A DNA stretch of 40,987 nt from an uncultured Maritimibacter sp. (GTDB taxonomy: Bacteria; Pseudomonadota; Alphaproteobacteria; Rhodobacterales; Rhodobacteraceae), in the NCBI GenBank assembly GCA_913063035.1, contig CAJXYS010000030.1:1-40987 (forward strand), given 5' to 3'. The notes under the pieces were generated by a model. The model was not told where the DNA came from. It was given only the letters and a program-made list of their open reading frames with translations, and did not search any database. Both the position numbers and the translations under genes were made by a program. Shown here piece after piece: positions 23,728 through 31,569 of the stretch (the first letter of the stretch is position 1; each line of letters begins with the position of its first letter).

Positions 23728-24161
23728 TTCTGTGGACTGGAGGCGACGCGGACCGCCCCGGTGCCGGTGACCTTGCCGGTGACGGTGGCGCGCGAGGCGA
23801 GGTTCATCACCTGGAGCCGCTCACCTTCGGCCGCCCGGCCGAGCGCGCGGCCTTCGGCCAGGATCTCGAGATCGCCCCGGCGGTAGACGATGGTGACCAG
23901 CTGGTTGCGTTCGATCAGGGCGGGCGGGCCGATATCGCCCGGGCGGATTGGCCGCCCCGCATAGAGAATGACCCTGGCTTCGCGGCCGATGGCCTCTGCC
24001 GGGTCGTCGAGCGCGCCGGGTACACGGCCCGGATGCAGCGAGAGGTCGGCCGGCCCGATCACCGCATGGCTCGGGATCGTGCGGGCGGCGATCACGGTTT
24101 CGGCCCCGGCGGGCGATGCAAGGGCGAGCGTGGCGAGGAGGAGAGCGGTGGCCTGGATCAT
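23724..24161 (-). CDS. flgA: Flagellar P-ring assembly chaperone FlgA
   Basis: A 145-aa periplasmic protein. Signal peptide about 1-20 (LLLATLALASPAGAE), then an SAF-type domain (ARTIPSHAVIGPADL, LYAGRPIRPGDIGPPALIER, VTIVYRRGDLEILAEGRAL) and the C-terminal VMNLASRATVTGKVTGTGAV that is typical of FlgA. It helps FlgI assemble into the P-ring. It is shorter than the enterobacterial protein (about 219 aa), as is common in alphaproteobacteria. It overlaps flgG upstream and flgH downstream, each by ATGA. Confidence 0.9.
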   Translation of the reverse strand: MIQATALLLATLALASPAGAETVIAARTIPSHAVIGPADLSLHPGRVPGALDDPAEAIGREARVILYAGRPIRPGDIGPPALIERNQLVTIVYRRGDLEILAEGRALGRAAEGERLQVMNLASRATVTGKVTGTGAVRVASSPQK

Positions 24162-24943
24162 CGGATCTGCGTCGTCGCCCCCAGCATCTGGTCGGCCGCC
24201 GTGATGACCTTGGCGTTGAGTTCGTAGCCGCGCTGCGCCTCGATCAGTTCCGTCACCTCGCGCACCGCGTCGACCGAGGAATCCTCGAGATAGCCCTGGC
24301 GGAAGGTGCCGAGACCGTTTTCCCCGGCCGTGCCGACCAGGGCAGCCCCCGAGGCCGGGGTCTCCAGGAAGAGGTTGGAGCCGATCGCTTCGAGGCCCTT
24401 TTCATTGGAGAACCCCACCAGAGAGAACTGGCCGAGCAATTCCGGTTCCACCTGGTCGGCGAAATAGGCGTAGACCTCGCCATCGGCATTGATCGACAGG
24501 CTGCGCGCGTCGTCGGGAATGGTGAGGTCGGGGGCTACCGCGTGGCCGTCGGCGGTGACGATCAGCCCGTCGGCCGAGCGTTTGAGCGCCCCGTCGCGCG
24601 TGTAGGCCGGCAGGCCCGAGGGCAGCGTCACTTCCAGGTAGCCTGGCCCGTCGATGGCGAGGTCGAGATCCCCGTCGGTCTGTGACAGCGAGCCCTGGGC
24701 GACGTTGACCGTCACGGCCGAGGGCCGGACGCCGAGGCCGAGCTGGACGCCCGCCGGCAGCACCGTGCCGTCGGATGCGTTGATCGCGCCGGCCCGCGCC
24801 ACCTGCTGGTAGTGCAGGTCGGCGAATTCGGCGCGGCGCGCGTTGTAGGCGGTGGTGTTCATGTTGGCCAGGTTGTTCGAGATGACCTCGACCCGGGTCT
24901 GCTGGGCGCTCATGCCCGTGGCGGCGATCTTGAGGGCGCGCAT
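24158..24943 (-). CDS. flgG: Flagellar distal rod protein FlgG
   Basis: A 261-aa rod protein. The N-terminal MRALKIAATGMSAQQTRVEV and ISNNLANMNTTAYNARRAEF, the internal DLDLAIDGPGYLEVTLPSG and the C-terminal VTELIEAQRGYELNAKVITA are typical FlgG motifs. It forms the distal rod that passes through the P- and L-rings. A ribosome-binding AAAGGAC precedes the ATG by 8 bases. The neighbours flgF, flgA and flgH fit a rod/ring operon. Confidence 0.95.
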   Translation of the reverse strand: MRALKIAATGMSAQQTRVEVISNNLANMNTTAYNARRAEFADLHYQQVARAGAINASDGTVLPAGVQLGLGVRPSAVTVNVAQGSLSQTDGDLDLAIDGPGYLEVTLPSGLPAYTRDGALKRSADGLIVTADGHAVAPDLTIPDDARSLSINADGEVYAYFADQVEPELLGQFSLVGFSNEKGLEAIGSNLFLETPASGAALVGTAGENGLGTFRQGYLEDSSVDAVREVTELIEAQRGYELNAKVITAADQMLGATTQIR

Positions 24944-24958
24944 GGAATGTCCTTTCGG

Positions 24959-25675
24959 TTACTTGCCGAGCGTCCGGAGCACGTTGCGAATGCGCTCGTC
25001 CTCGCGCTCGAGGAAGGCCTGGCCAAGCTCGTAGCCGCGCTGGACCTCGATCATCCGGGCCGTCTCGATCACGGGGTCGACGTTAGATTGTTCCAGGAAG
25101 CCCTGCTGGATCACCGGGCTTGCGACCGGCGCCAGCGGCCCGTCGGCACGAAACCGCACGCCATCCTCGCGGCGGAGGTCGACGGGACTCTCCGGCTGGA
25201 CCAGGCCGATCTGGGCCAGCGGCCGGCCATCGGCGCTGAGCGTGCCGTCGGCCGCGACCGTGACCGCCGCCGCATCCGGGGGCACGAAGATCGGTGCGCC
25301 GCCGGCGTCGAGCAGCCGGTAGCCATCGGGCGTGGACAGCTCCCCGGCGGCGTTTGGCAGGAAGGCCCCGGCGCGGGTCAGGCGCGGGCCGGCGGGTGTC
25401 TCGAGCTGGAAGAACCCCGGCCCCTCGATCGCGAGATCGAAGGCCCCGCCGGTTCGGGTCAGCGCGCCCTGCCCGGCGGCGGTCGCGTGGGCCGCGGCGG
25501 TCGCCATGGACAGCGAGCCCGCGCTCTCGCCCAGGGCGCGCACATGTTCGGTGAAGATGACGCTCTCGGCGCGGAAGCCCGTGGTGCCCAGATTGGCGAT
25601 GTTGTTGGCCAGCGCCCGCATCTCGTGCATCAGGCCGGACTGGCGCGTCAGGGTGGTGTAGCCGGTGGTGTCCAT
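24959..25675 (-). CDS. flgF: Flagellar proximal rod protein FlgF
   Basis: A 238-aa rod protein of the flg basal-body family. It has LANNIANLGTTGFRAESVIF near the N-terminus, FDLAIEGPGFFQLETPAGP and PNAAGELSTPDGYRLLD in the middle, and a C-terminal ETARMIEVQRGYELGQAFLE. Compared with FlgG it lacks part of the central domain, as is typical. It lies 15 bases upstream of flgG and 3 bases after fliQ in the same operon. Confidence 0.9.
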   Translation of the reverse strand: MDTTGYTTLTRQSGLMHEMRALANNIANLGTTGFRAESVIFTEHVRALGESAGSLSMATAAAHATAAGQGALTRTGGAFDLAIEGPGFFQLETPAGPRLTRAGAFLPNAAGELSTPDGYRLLDAGGAPIFVPPDAAAVTVAADGTLSADGRPLAQIGLVQPESPVDLRREDGVRFRADGPLAPVASPVIQQGFLEQSNVDPVIETARMIEVQRGYELGQAFLEREDERIRNVLRTLGK

Positions 25676-25678
25676 GGG

Positions 25679-25945
25679 TCAGCTCCCGGCGATCAGGGGC
25701 AGAAGCTGCCGGCTGAAGAAATTCGTCAGCAAGGCACTCATGAAGCCCATGCTCACCCAGAAGACCGCGACGATCGCCAGCAGTTTCGGCACGAAGGTGA
25801 GCGTCAGTTCCTGGATCGAGGTCAGGGCCTGGAACAGCCCGACCGCGACACCCGCGATCAGCGCGACGCCGAGGATCGGCGCCGAGATCAGCACCGCGAC
25901 CCAGAGCCCCTGGCGGAGCGTGTCGTAAAACAGGGCTTCGGTCAT
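25679..25945 (-). CDS. fliQ: Flagellar export gate protein FliQ
   Basis: An 88-aa protein with two membrane helices (about 14-38 and 50-73). It carries the family pattern VAVLISAPILGVALIAGVAV and GLFQALTSIQELTLTFVPK. FliQ is the third component of the FliP-FliQ-FliR gate. The size equals the family norm (about 89 aa). It lies between fliE and flgF with gaps of 2-3 bases. Confidence 0.95.
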   Translation of the reverse strand: MTEALFYDTLRQGLWVAVLISAPILGVALIAGVAVGLFQALTSIQELTLTFVPKLLAIVAVFWVSMGFMSALLTNFFSRQLLPLIAGS

Positions 25946-25947
25946 CG

Positions 25948-26235
25948 TCAGACCGGCATCCGCAGGATTTCCTGGTAGGCCTCGACGACCTTGTCGCGGA
26001 CCGTGACCGCCGTCTCGACCGCGAGCTCGGTCGCGGCGAGGGCCTCCACCAGCGCGTGGGCGTCGGCGTCACCGACCATGGCTGCCTTGGCGGTGGTCTC
26101 GCCATGGTGCAGCGTCTCCGCGAAACCCCTGGCGGCATCGCCGAGGCGCGACGCGGCGTCGGCCTGGGGGGTCGGGGCCGTCGCGGATCGCGCGGCGGAG
26201 TAGAGATTCGGGGCGATGGTGCTTGCCGGGGTCAT
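25948..26235 (-). CDS. fliE: Flagellar hook-basal body protein FliE
   Basis: A 95-aa protein that joins the MS-ring to the proximal rod. The C-terminal part ELAVETAVTVRDKVVEAYQE is the conserved FliE motif, ending ILRMPV. The N-terminal half is variable. An AGGAGG ribosome-binding site lies 7 bases before the ATG, one of the strongest in the window. The order flgB-flgC-fliE is the common one in bacteria. Confidence 0.92.
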   Translation of the reverse strand: MTPASTIAPNLYSAARSATAPTPQADAASRLGDAARGFAETLHHGETTAKAAMVGDADAHALVEALAATELAVETAVTVRDKVVEAYQEILRMPV

Positions 26236-26251
26236 TCTGGATCCTCCTAGA

Positions 26252-26632
26252 TCAACGGCGGAGCAGTTCCATCAGGCCGCTCGACATCTGCCGGGCCTGG
26301 TCGAACATCTTGAGATTGGCTTCGTAGCTGCGCTGGGCCTCGCGGGCGTCGGCGATCTCGACCAGGAGATCGACGTTCGAGCCGCGGTAATGCCCGGTCG
26401 CGTCGGCCAGCGGGTGGGCGGGGTCGTAGATGCGGTCGGGCGCGGTCGGGTCGAGCCGGACCGGGCCGAGCGTGACCCGGTCGCCCTCGACCGCGTCGCG
26501 GAACATCACGGTCTTGCGGTGAAAGCCGGGCGTGTCGGCATTGGCAATGTTCTCGGATGTCAGGCGCAGGCGGGTTGCCTGGGCCTGCATGCCGCTGGCG
26601 GCCAGCGCCATCGAAGTGTTCAGAGCATTCAT
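26252..26632 (-). CDS. flgC: Flagellar proximal rod protein FlgC
   Basis: A 126-aa rod protein. N-terminal MALAASGMQAQATRLRLTSE and NIANADTPGFHRKTVMF, then HPLADATGHYRGSNVDLLVE and EAQRSYEANLKMFDQARQMS, all as expected for FlgC. It follows flgB after 8 bases and precedes fliE. Length is near the family norm (about 134 aa). Confidence 0.94.
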   Translation of the reverse strand: MNALNTSMALAASGMQAQATRLRLTSENIANADTPGFHRKTVMFRDAVEGDRVTLGPVRLDPTAPDRIYDPAHPLADATGHYRGSNVDLLVEIADAREAQRSYEANLKMFDQARQMSSGLMELLRR

Positions 26633-26640
26633 TTCGGGAC

Positions 26641-27027
26641 CTATCGGATGCGGCCGAGGCTGGCGCGGAGAATGTCGAGCGACTTGCCGTAGACCGCGAC
26701 CGCGCGGTCATGGGCGCGGCGGGACTCGATCGCCTTCATCATCTCGATCTCGAGCGCGACGGTATTGCCGTCGGGCGACTCGACCGGGCGGGCGGCGTGG
26801 TCCGCCCGCGGCAGCTCCGCGCTGGCCTGCGAAATATGGCCCGGGCGCGTGGCGCGCAGCCGGGCCGGCTGGACGGGCTGGTAGACCTCGCTGAAGGGCG
26901 GCAGGTCGACGGCGCGGTAACCGGGCGTGTCCGCATGGGCGATGTTGCGGGCGATGGCGGCGCTGCGCGCGGCGGCGTGCCGCGCCATCGACTGCGCCAT
27001 CTGGATGATCTCGAGCTGCTCGGGCAT
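26641..27027 (-). CDS. flgB: Flagellar proximal rod protein FlgB
   Basis: A 128-aa rod protein with SAAIARNIAHADTPGYRAVD near the N-terminus and EIEMMKAIESRRAHDRAVAV at the C-terminus. The ATG at 27027 is chosen because GGGAGAA lies just upstream and the protein then matches the family length; the frame is open up to 27126, but those residues would cross the regulatory gap and a CtrA-like box. It is the first gene of the minus operon flgB-flgC-fliE-fliQ-flgF-flgG-flgA-flgH-fliL2, divergent from fliI. Confidence 0.92.
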   Translation of the reverse strand: MPEQLEIIQMAQSMARHAAARSAAIARNIAHADTPGYRAVDLPPFSEVYQPVQPARLRATRPGHISQASAELPRADHAARPVESPDGNTVALEIEMMKAIESRRAHDRAVAVYGKSLDILRASLGRIR

Positions 27028-27050
27028 CGGGGCTTCTCCCTCGATCGGTT

Positions 27051-27074
27051 TCAACCAAGGCTTAAGCGCGATTC
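27051..27074. promoter_or_regulatory. CtrA-like box with adjacent GATTC between divergent flgB and fliI
   Basis: TCAA at 27051-27054, seven bases, TTAA at 27062-27065: 7 of 8 positions of TTAA-N7-TTAA. A GANTC (GATTC, the CcrM methylation sequence) follows at 27070-27074. The gap between flgB (minus) and fliI (plus) is only 88 bases, so this site can serve two operons. Confidence 0.6.
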
Positions 27075-27115
27075 CTTTAGAAACGGTTGGCGAGAAAACA
27101 GGGATGGAGACCTGC

Positions 27116-28459
27116 ATGACCTTCACCGATTACGCGCCGCTCGCCGCGGAAATCGCGGCCATAAGACCCGCGCATGCCCTGGGGCGGGTCACCGCCATCG
27201 CCCGCGGCGCCGTCGAGGTGGGCGGCCTTGGTACCTCGGTCGCGCTCGGGGACATGCTGCGGGTGGAACCCGTGGCCGGCGCCCCCGTCGAGGGGGAGGT
27301 CGTCGTCCTGTCCGGCGATACGGTGACGCTGCTGCCCGGCGGCGCGGTGGACGGGCTATCCGTGGGCGACCGGGTACGGCTCCTGGGACACCCGGCGCTG
27401 GCGCCGGATGACGGCTGGATCGGGCGCATCGTCGATCCTTATGGCCGGCCGCTCGACGGGCGGCCCCTGTTTCGTGGATCGCAGGCGCGGCGCTACCGCG
27501 CGGCGCCGCCGGATGCCGGCCAACGCCGCGGACTGGGCGCGCGGCTCGAGACCGGGCTCGCGGTCTTCGACACCCTGCTGCCCGTCGTGCGCGGTCAGCG
27601 GCTGGGTCTCTTCGCGGGATCGGGCGTGGGCAAGTCCTCGTTGCTCGGCGCGCTCGCGCGTGGCCTGGCCGCCGATGTCGTGGTGATCGGTCTCATCGGC
27701 GAACGCGGGCGCGAGCTGCGGGATTTCGTCGAAACGGTGCTCGGCCCCGCGGGCATGGCACGGGCGGTCATCGTCACCGCGACCTCGGACAAGTCGGCCC
27801 TGACGCGCCGGCGCTGCGCGCTGGCGGCGATGACGGTGGCCGAGCATTTCCGCGACCAGGGGCGGCACGTGCTGCTGCTGGCCGATTCGATCACCCGGTT
27901 CGCCGACGCCCATCGCGAGGTCGCGCTCGCCGGGGGCGAGTCGGGGTCGCTGCGGGGCTATCCGCCATCGACCGCGCACATGATCATGTCGCTCTGCGAA
28001 CGGGCGGGGCCCGGCACGGGCGCGCAGGGCGATATCACGGCGGTCTTCACCGTGCTCGTGCCGGGCTCGGATATGGAAGAACCGGTGGCCGACATCCTGC
28101 GCGGGGTGCTTGACGGCCATGTCGTGCTCGACCGCGCGATCGCCGAGCGGGGTCGCTTCCCCGCCATCGATCTCCTGCGATCGGTGTCGCGCAGCCTGCC
28201 GGCCGCCGCGACGACCGCCGAGAACGCATTGATCTCGCGGGCGCGGCGCGTGCTCGGCACCTATGACCGGTCCGAGATGATGATCCAGGCCGGGCTCTAC
28301 ACCACGGGCAGCGATCCGCAGATCGACGAGGCCGTGGCGCTCTGGCCCGGGCTCGACGCTTTCCTGGCCGAGCCCGCACCGGACGGCGTCGCAGCGAGTT
28401 TCGCCCGGCTGGAGACGCTGCTTGCGCCGCCGGACCCGGCGGGCGGTGCGGATCAGTAA
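27116..28459 (+). CDS. fliI: Flagellar export ATPase FliI
   Basis: A 447-aa ATPase of the FliI/YscN family, related to the F1 beta subunit. It powers unfolding and release of export substrates. The P-loop is GSGVGKSS (168-175), Walker B is HVLLLADSIT with D257, and further family motifs are VIGLIGERGRELRDFVE and GSLRGYPPSTAHMIM. The ATG at 27116 follows GGAGA by 5 bases; an in-frame ATG at 27104 has no suitable ribosome-binding site. It is a single-gene plus-strand unit that converges with the DUF1217-like gene, overlapping its end by 7 bases. Confidence 0.95.
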   Translation: MTFTDYAPLAAEIAAIRPAHALGRVTAIARGAVEVGGLGTSVALGDMLRVEPVAGAPVEGEVVVLSGDTVTLLPGGAVDGLSVGDRVRLLGHPALAPDDGWIGRIVDPYGRPLDGRPLFRGSQARRYRAAPPDAGQRRGLGARLETGLAVFDTLLPVVRGQRLGLFAGSGVGKSSLLGALARGLAADVVVIGLIGERGRELRDFVETVLGPAGMARAVIVTATSDKSALTRRRCALAAMTVAEHFRDQGRHVLLLADSITRFADAHREVALAGGESGSLRGYPPSTAHMIMSLCERAGPGTGAQGDITAVFTVLVPGSDMEEPVADILRGVLDGHVVLDRAIAERGRFPAIDLLRSVSRSLPAAATTAENALISRARRVLGTYDRSEMMIQAGLYTTGSDPQIDEAVALWPGLDAFLAEPAPDGVAASFARLETLLAPPDPAGGADQ

Positions 28460-29280
28460 AGCGCTTCGAGGATCGACCGCGCGCTGCCGGTCGACTGCAG
28501 GAGAGACAGCGCCGCCATGCCGGGCGCCGATGCCGGCGGGCCGGCCGCAAGCTGTGCCTGCGCGAGGAATCGCCGGACCAGCGCCTCGACCCGGTCCGGG
28601 TCGGAGAACTGGCCGATGCTGTCCCCGCCGAAGGCGCGCGCGGCGCGCGCCTGCATCTCGTCGGCCTGGCGGTCGATATCCAGCGTCGCGAAAGCTGCCG
28701 GCAGCCCGAACGCGGTCTCGAACACCTTGCGAAGCGGCGGTGCCCCGAGGACCTGGAACCACTTGGTGCGCTCGGTCGCGTCGCTTCCGGCGATCTCGCC
28801 CAGCGCGCGCCGGGCCTCGAGCGCGAGCCGCAGCGACTCGTCCTGCCGGCCGACCGCGACCTCGAAGCTGCGGGTTTCGTAGCGCGCGACGATGTCGTCG
28901 GCGAAGTCGCTCAGCTGCGTGCGCGGCGTTGCGAAATCCCCGAAGCCAAAGGCGCGCGCGAACTCGGCATACCGGGGATCGGCCAGCCTGTTGGCCAGCG
29001 CGTCCGCGGAAAGGGTGCCCTCTTCCAGCACCTTGCGGATAAAGAAGCGGTTGCCGAGATCGTCCTGCAACCCGAAGGCACCGAGCGCCACCTCGAGAAC
29101 CCTGCGATCCGAGACCAGCGCGGCGGCGGTATCGATCTGGCCGATCCGGGCGCGGAAATGATCGGTGTTTCGCTGGATCTCGGGGGCCTGGACGAACGCC
29201 GCGCTCTGCCGGTCCAGGGTGCGGTCGAGAAAGCGCAACCCGGCCAACCCGCCCAGGGGAAGGACGGGTTGGAAGCTCAT
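28453..29280 (-). CDS. DUF1217-like flagellar cluster protein
   Basis: A 275-aa protein without signal peptide or membrane helix. The order of segments (EIQRNTDHFRARIGQIDTAA, VLEVALGAFGLQDDLGNRFF, IRKVLEEGTLSADALANRLA, FARAFGFGD, VARYETRSFEVAVGRQDESL) matches DUF1217 proteins, which occur in alphaproteobacterial flagellar clusters and have no assigned biochemical role. The start overlaps the flbT stop (ATGA), so it is made together with FlbT and FlaF. The export-substrate-like absence of a signal and its helical content would fit a secreted flagellar component, but this is inference. Confidence 0.82.
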   Translation of the reverse strand: MSFQPVLPLGGLAGLRFLDRTLDRQSAAFVQAPEIQRNTDHFRARIGQIDTAAALVSDRRVLEVALGAFGLQDDLGNRFFIRKVLEEGTLSADALANRLADPRYAEFARAFGFGDFATPRTQLSDFADDIVARYETRSFEVAVGRQDESLRLALEARRALGEIAGSDATERTKWFQVLGAPPLRKVFETAFGLPAAFATLDIDRQADEMQARAARAFGGDSIGQFSDPDRVEALVRRFLAQAQLAAGPPASAPGMAALSLLQSTGSARSILEALY

Positions 29281-29681
29281 CTCTTGCTCGCGGCCATCAG
29301 CCGCTCCTCCCGGGGCAGCAGCGCCCGCAGGGCCTTGAGGGCCGGGTAGAACCGGCCCTGCAGGATATCCTCGGTGGCGCGGTCCAGGTACTGGCGGCTG
29401 TCGGAATCGGTGAAGACCTGGCTGAGTTGCTCGATCCCCCGCACCAGCTGGATGCGCGCGGCGTCCGGCTCCGCGTCGCCCGACAGGACCAGCTGGGCGA
29501 TGTAGCAGACCCGCCGCACGGGCGTGTTCGCGGCCTCGGGATGGATCGCGTCGCGCAGCCGCAGGATCTTGGCGCCGGGCGTGAGCACGCTGAAGCGGCC
29601 GCGCCGGGCGCCGTTCTCGATCACGGCACCGTTGACGAGCACGCGTTCCTGGGGCCCGAGTTTCAGGACGAGACCGGTCAT
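29277..29681 (-). CDS. flbT: Flagellin synthesis regulator FlbT
   Basis: A 134-aa protein: MTGLVLKLGPQERVLVNGAV, RGRFSVLTPGAKILRLRDAI, RRVCYIAQLVLSGD, FYPALKALRALLPREERL are FlbT family segments. In Caulobacter FlbT binds the 5' leader of flagellin mRNA and lowers its stability and translation when the hook is unfinished. The ATG at 29681 overlaps the flaF stop (ATGA). The flagellin gene fliC is directly upstream on the same strand. Confidence 0.92.
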   Translation of the reverse strand: MTGLVLKLGPQERVLVNGAVIENGARRGRFSVLTPGAKILRLRDAIHPEAANTPVRRVCYIAQLVLSGDAEPDAARIQLVRGIEQLSQVFTDSDSRQYLDRATEDILQGRFYPALKALRALLPREERLMAASKR

Positions 29682-30055
29682 TCCGGGACTCCTTCCGGCC
29701 TCAGTCCGCGCATCACGGCGGTGTTGATCTCGACGAGAACGTCCGGCTGCGCCTCGCCGCGAAGAATGCGCTGCGTGTGCTGGCGTGTGAACTCGGCGAG
29801 CGAGACGAGTTGGGCGCGCAGCGCCTCGGGCAGGGCGTTGTCGTCGCCGGCGAGATCGGCGGCCAGGATCGCCCAGAGCCGGCGGTTCTGGTGCAGCGCC
29901 TCGGCCATCGGGCCCAGCCGCGGTTCGGCCGCGTCGGCGGCATCTTTCAGGCGGCGGGTGACACGGGCGAAGATCTCGTACTCGGTGCTGCGCGCGCTGC
30001 GCACGGGCGCGGCCGGGCCGCCATAGGCCGTGCGCGCCATGTCGGTGGCGTTCAT
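29678..30055 (-). CDS. flaF: Flagellin secretion/synthesis protein FlaF
   Basis: A 125-aa protein of the FlaF family: MARTAYGGPAAPVRSARSTE, YEIFARVTRRLKDAA, LAEFTRQHTQRILRGEAQP, LVEINTAVMRGLR. FlaF works as a flagellin chaperone or translation activator opposite to FlbT in alphaproteobacteria. A GGAGGAG ribosome-binding site precedes the ATG. It lies just beyond the fliC terminator, so its expression may depend on read-through from fliC or a separate weak promoter. Confidence 0.92.
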   Translation of the reverse strand: MNATDMARTAYGGPAAPVRSARSTEYEIFARVTRRLKDAADAAEPRLGPMAEALHQNRRLWAILAADLAGDDNALPEALRAQLVSLAEFTRQHTQRILRGEAQPDVLVEINTAVMRGLRPEGVPE

Positions 30056-30090
30056 GGGGGACTCCTCCGGTCCTGTGGGTGTTCAGGGAA

Positions 30091-30119
30091 GGGGCGGGGC
30101 GGCGGTGCCGCCCCGCCCC
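30091..30119 (-). terminator. Strong hairpin after fliC (terminator or attenuator before flaF)
   Basis: A perfect 13-bp inverted repeat with a 3-base loop: 30091-30103 pairs with 30107-30119, almost entirely G-C. On the minus strand it lies 8 bases past the fliC stop and 36 bases before flaF. Only two Ts follow, so it may only partly stop transcription, lowering flaF-flbT relative to fliC and protecting the fliC mRNA end. Confidence 0.7.
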
Positions 30120-30126
30120 GTGGCCC

Positions 30127-31347
30127 TTACCGGAAGAGCGAAAGGATGTTCTGGGGCGACTGGTTGGCGATAGACAGCGCCTGGGTCCCCAGCTGCTGCT
30201 GGACCTGGAGCGCCTGCAGCCGCGCCGAGGCTTCTTCCATGTCGGCATCGACGAGGGAGCCGATCCCGGCGGTCATCGAGTCCGTCAGCTTCGACACGAA
30301 GCTTGACTGGATGTCGATCCGGGTCTCGGCGGTGCCGAAAGCGGCGGAGGCATCGACCGCGGTCTGGATCAGCGACTCGATGTTGCCCAGCGCGTTGGCG
30401 GCGCCGACCTGCGAGGAGACGTCGATCCCGGCCAGAAGGCCGAGCCCGCCGGAGCCCGCATTCTCGAACTGCGCGCTGATCGCGATATCTTCGCCGGTAT
30501 TGTTGGTGAAGACCAGGGTGCCGGGTGTGCCGCTGTTGTAGTCGATGTCGAGCGCGCCGGTGGCGTCGCTGATGCCCAGCGCGTCGACCGCGCTCTTGAG
30601 GCCCAGCGCCACGATATCGCCGGTGGTGGTGGCGGCGGCGTCCTCGGCGGTGACCGTGTAGGCGACGGTCTGGTCCTCGACCGACAGGATGATCCGGTCG
30701 CCGGCCGCGAAGGTGTCGCTCGATTCGTTCGTGACGATGTTGCCGGTGGCCCCGCCGGTGTCGATGGTGAAGGCTGCGCTGTCGGCATTGGTCGAGGCGC
30801 CGGTCGATCCGGTCAGAACGTCCTTGGCCGCGTAGCCGCCGGTCGAGAGATCCTGCGCGTTGACCGTGATCGAGGACGAGGTCACGTTGCCCGAGGCATC
30901 CCGGTCGAGCGAGGACAGCACATCGGTGCTGGCGACGCTGCCATCGACCAGGTTCAGCCCGTTGAACTGGGCCGCGCCGACGACGGAGGCGATCTGGTCG
31001 CGCAGCGCTGCGACGTCCGACTGGACCTTGGCGCGGTCGATGTTGTTTTCCTGCGCAGCGACGATCTTCTCTTTCATCTGCGTCAGGAGATCGGTGACCG
31101 TCTCGGCCGCCTGGCGCGCCACGGCGACGGTGGACTCGCCGAGCGACAGGCTTTCGGAGATGGCGGTGAACCCGCTCACATCGGATTCCATCACCTTGGA
31201 GATCGCCCATACCGAGGAGTTGTCCTTGGCCGTGGCCACCGCCTTGCCGGTGGAGATCTGGCTCTGCGTGGATTCGAGATTGGTGTTGATCCCGCGCAGG
31301 GTCTGCAGCGCGATCATCGCGCTGGTGTTCGTGAGGATGCTGGACAT
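30127..31347 (-). CDS. fliC: Flagellin FliC
   Basis: A 406-aa flagellin. The conserved N-terminal helices (SSILTNTSAMIALQTLRGIN, ESTQSQISTGKAVATAKDN) and C-terminal helices (MEEASARLQALQVQQQLGTQ, ALSIANQSPQNILSLFR) form the filament core; the outer domain (about 150-310) is rich in Thr/Asp/Gly. The ATG at 31347 is chosen because GGAAGGAA lies 6 bases upstream; an ATG two codons earlier (31353) is too close to it. No other flagellin gene is in the window. It has its own CtrA-like box and a structured leader. Confidence 0.95.
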   Translation of the reverse strand: MSSILTNTSAMIALQTLRGINTNLESTQSQISTGKAVATAKDNSSVWAISKVMESDVSGFTAISESLSLGESTVAVARQAAETVTDLLTQMKEKIVAAQENNIDRAKVQSDVAALRDQIASVVGAAQFNGLNLVDGSVASTDVLSSLDRDASGNVTSSSITVNAQDLSTGGYAAKDVLTGSTGASTNADSAAFTIDTGGATGNIVTNESSDTFAAGDRIILSVEDQTVAYTVTAEDAAATTTGDIVALGLKSAVDALGISDATGALDIDYNSGTPGTLVFTNNTGEDIAISAQFENAGSGGLGLLAGIDVSSQVGAANALGNIESLIQTAVDASAAFGTAETRIDIQSSFVSKLTDSMTAGIGSLVDADMEEASARLQALQVQQQLGTQALSIANQSPQNILSLFR

Positions 31348-31502
31348 GTGCATTTCCTTCCATGCGGCGATGTCTTTGACACCGCTGTTCCTTTCGCCGC
31401 CCGGGGGCGGCCGCTCACGTCCTTCTGACTTTTGCGGGTCACGGTGTTCCGCGGGCCGCGCCATCCGCTTCGGGATGCGGGGGCGAGACTGCGGCGCAAA
31501 TC
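31348..31502 (-). promoter_or_regulatory. fliC 5' leader with two hairpins, possible FlbT target
   Basis: Between the CtrA-like box and the fliC start are about 155 bases without a gene. They contain GCCGCCC-GG-GGGCGGC (31396-31411, perfect 7-bp stem) and TGTC-TTT-GACA (31371-31381, 4-bp stem extendable by a wobble pair). Since FlbT acts on the flagellin leader in other alphaproteobacteria, these hairpins are candidate recognition sites. That role is inferred from position only. Confidence 0.35.
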
Positions 31503-31517
31503 CTAACGGGTTATTAA
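31503..31517. promoter_or_regulatory. CtrA-like box upstream of fliC
   Basis: CTAA at 31503-31506, seven bases, TTAA at 31514-31517: 7 of 8 positions of TTAA-N7-TTAA. It lies 156 bases before the fliC start and 53 bases beyond the stop of the flgN-like gene. Confidence 0.6.
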
Positions 31518-31569
31518 CGGGTTGGGCCGCGGAAACCGCTGATTTTAGGCGAATTGCGGACCATCCCCT

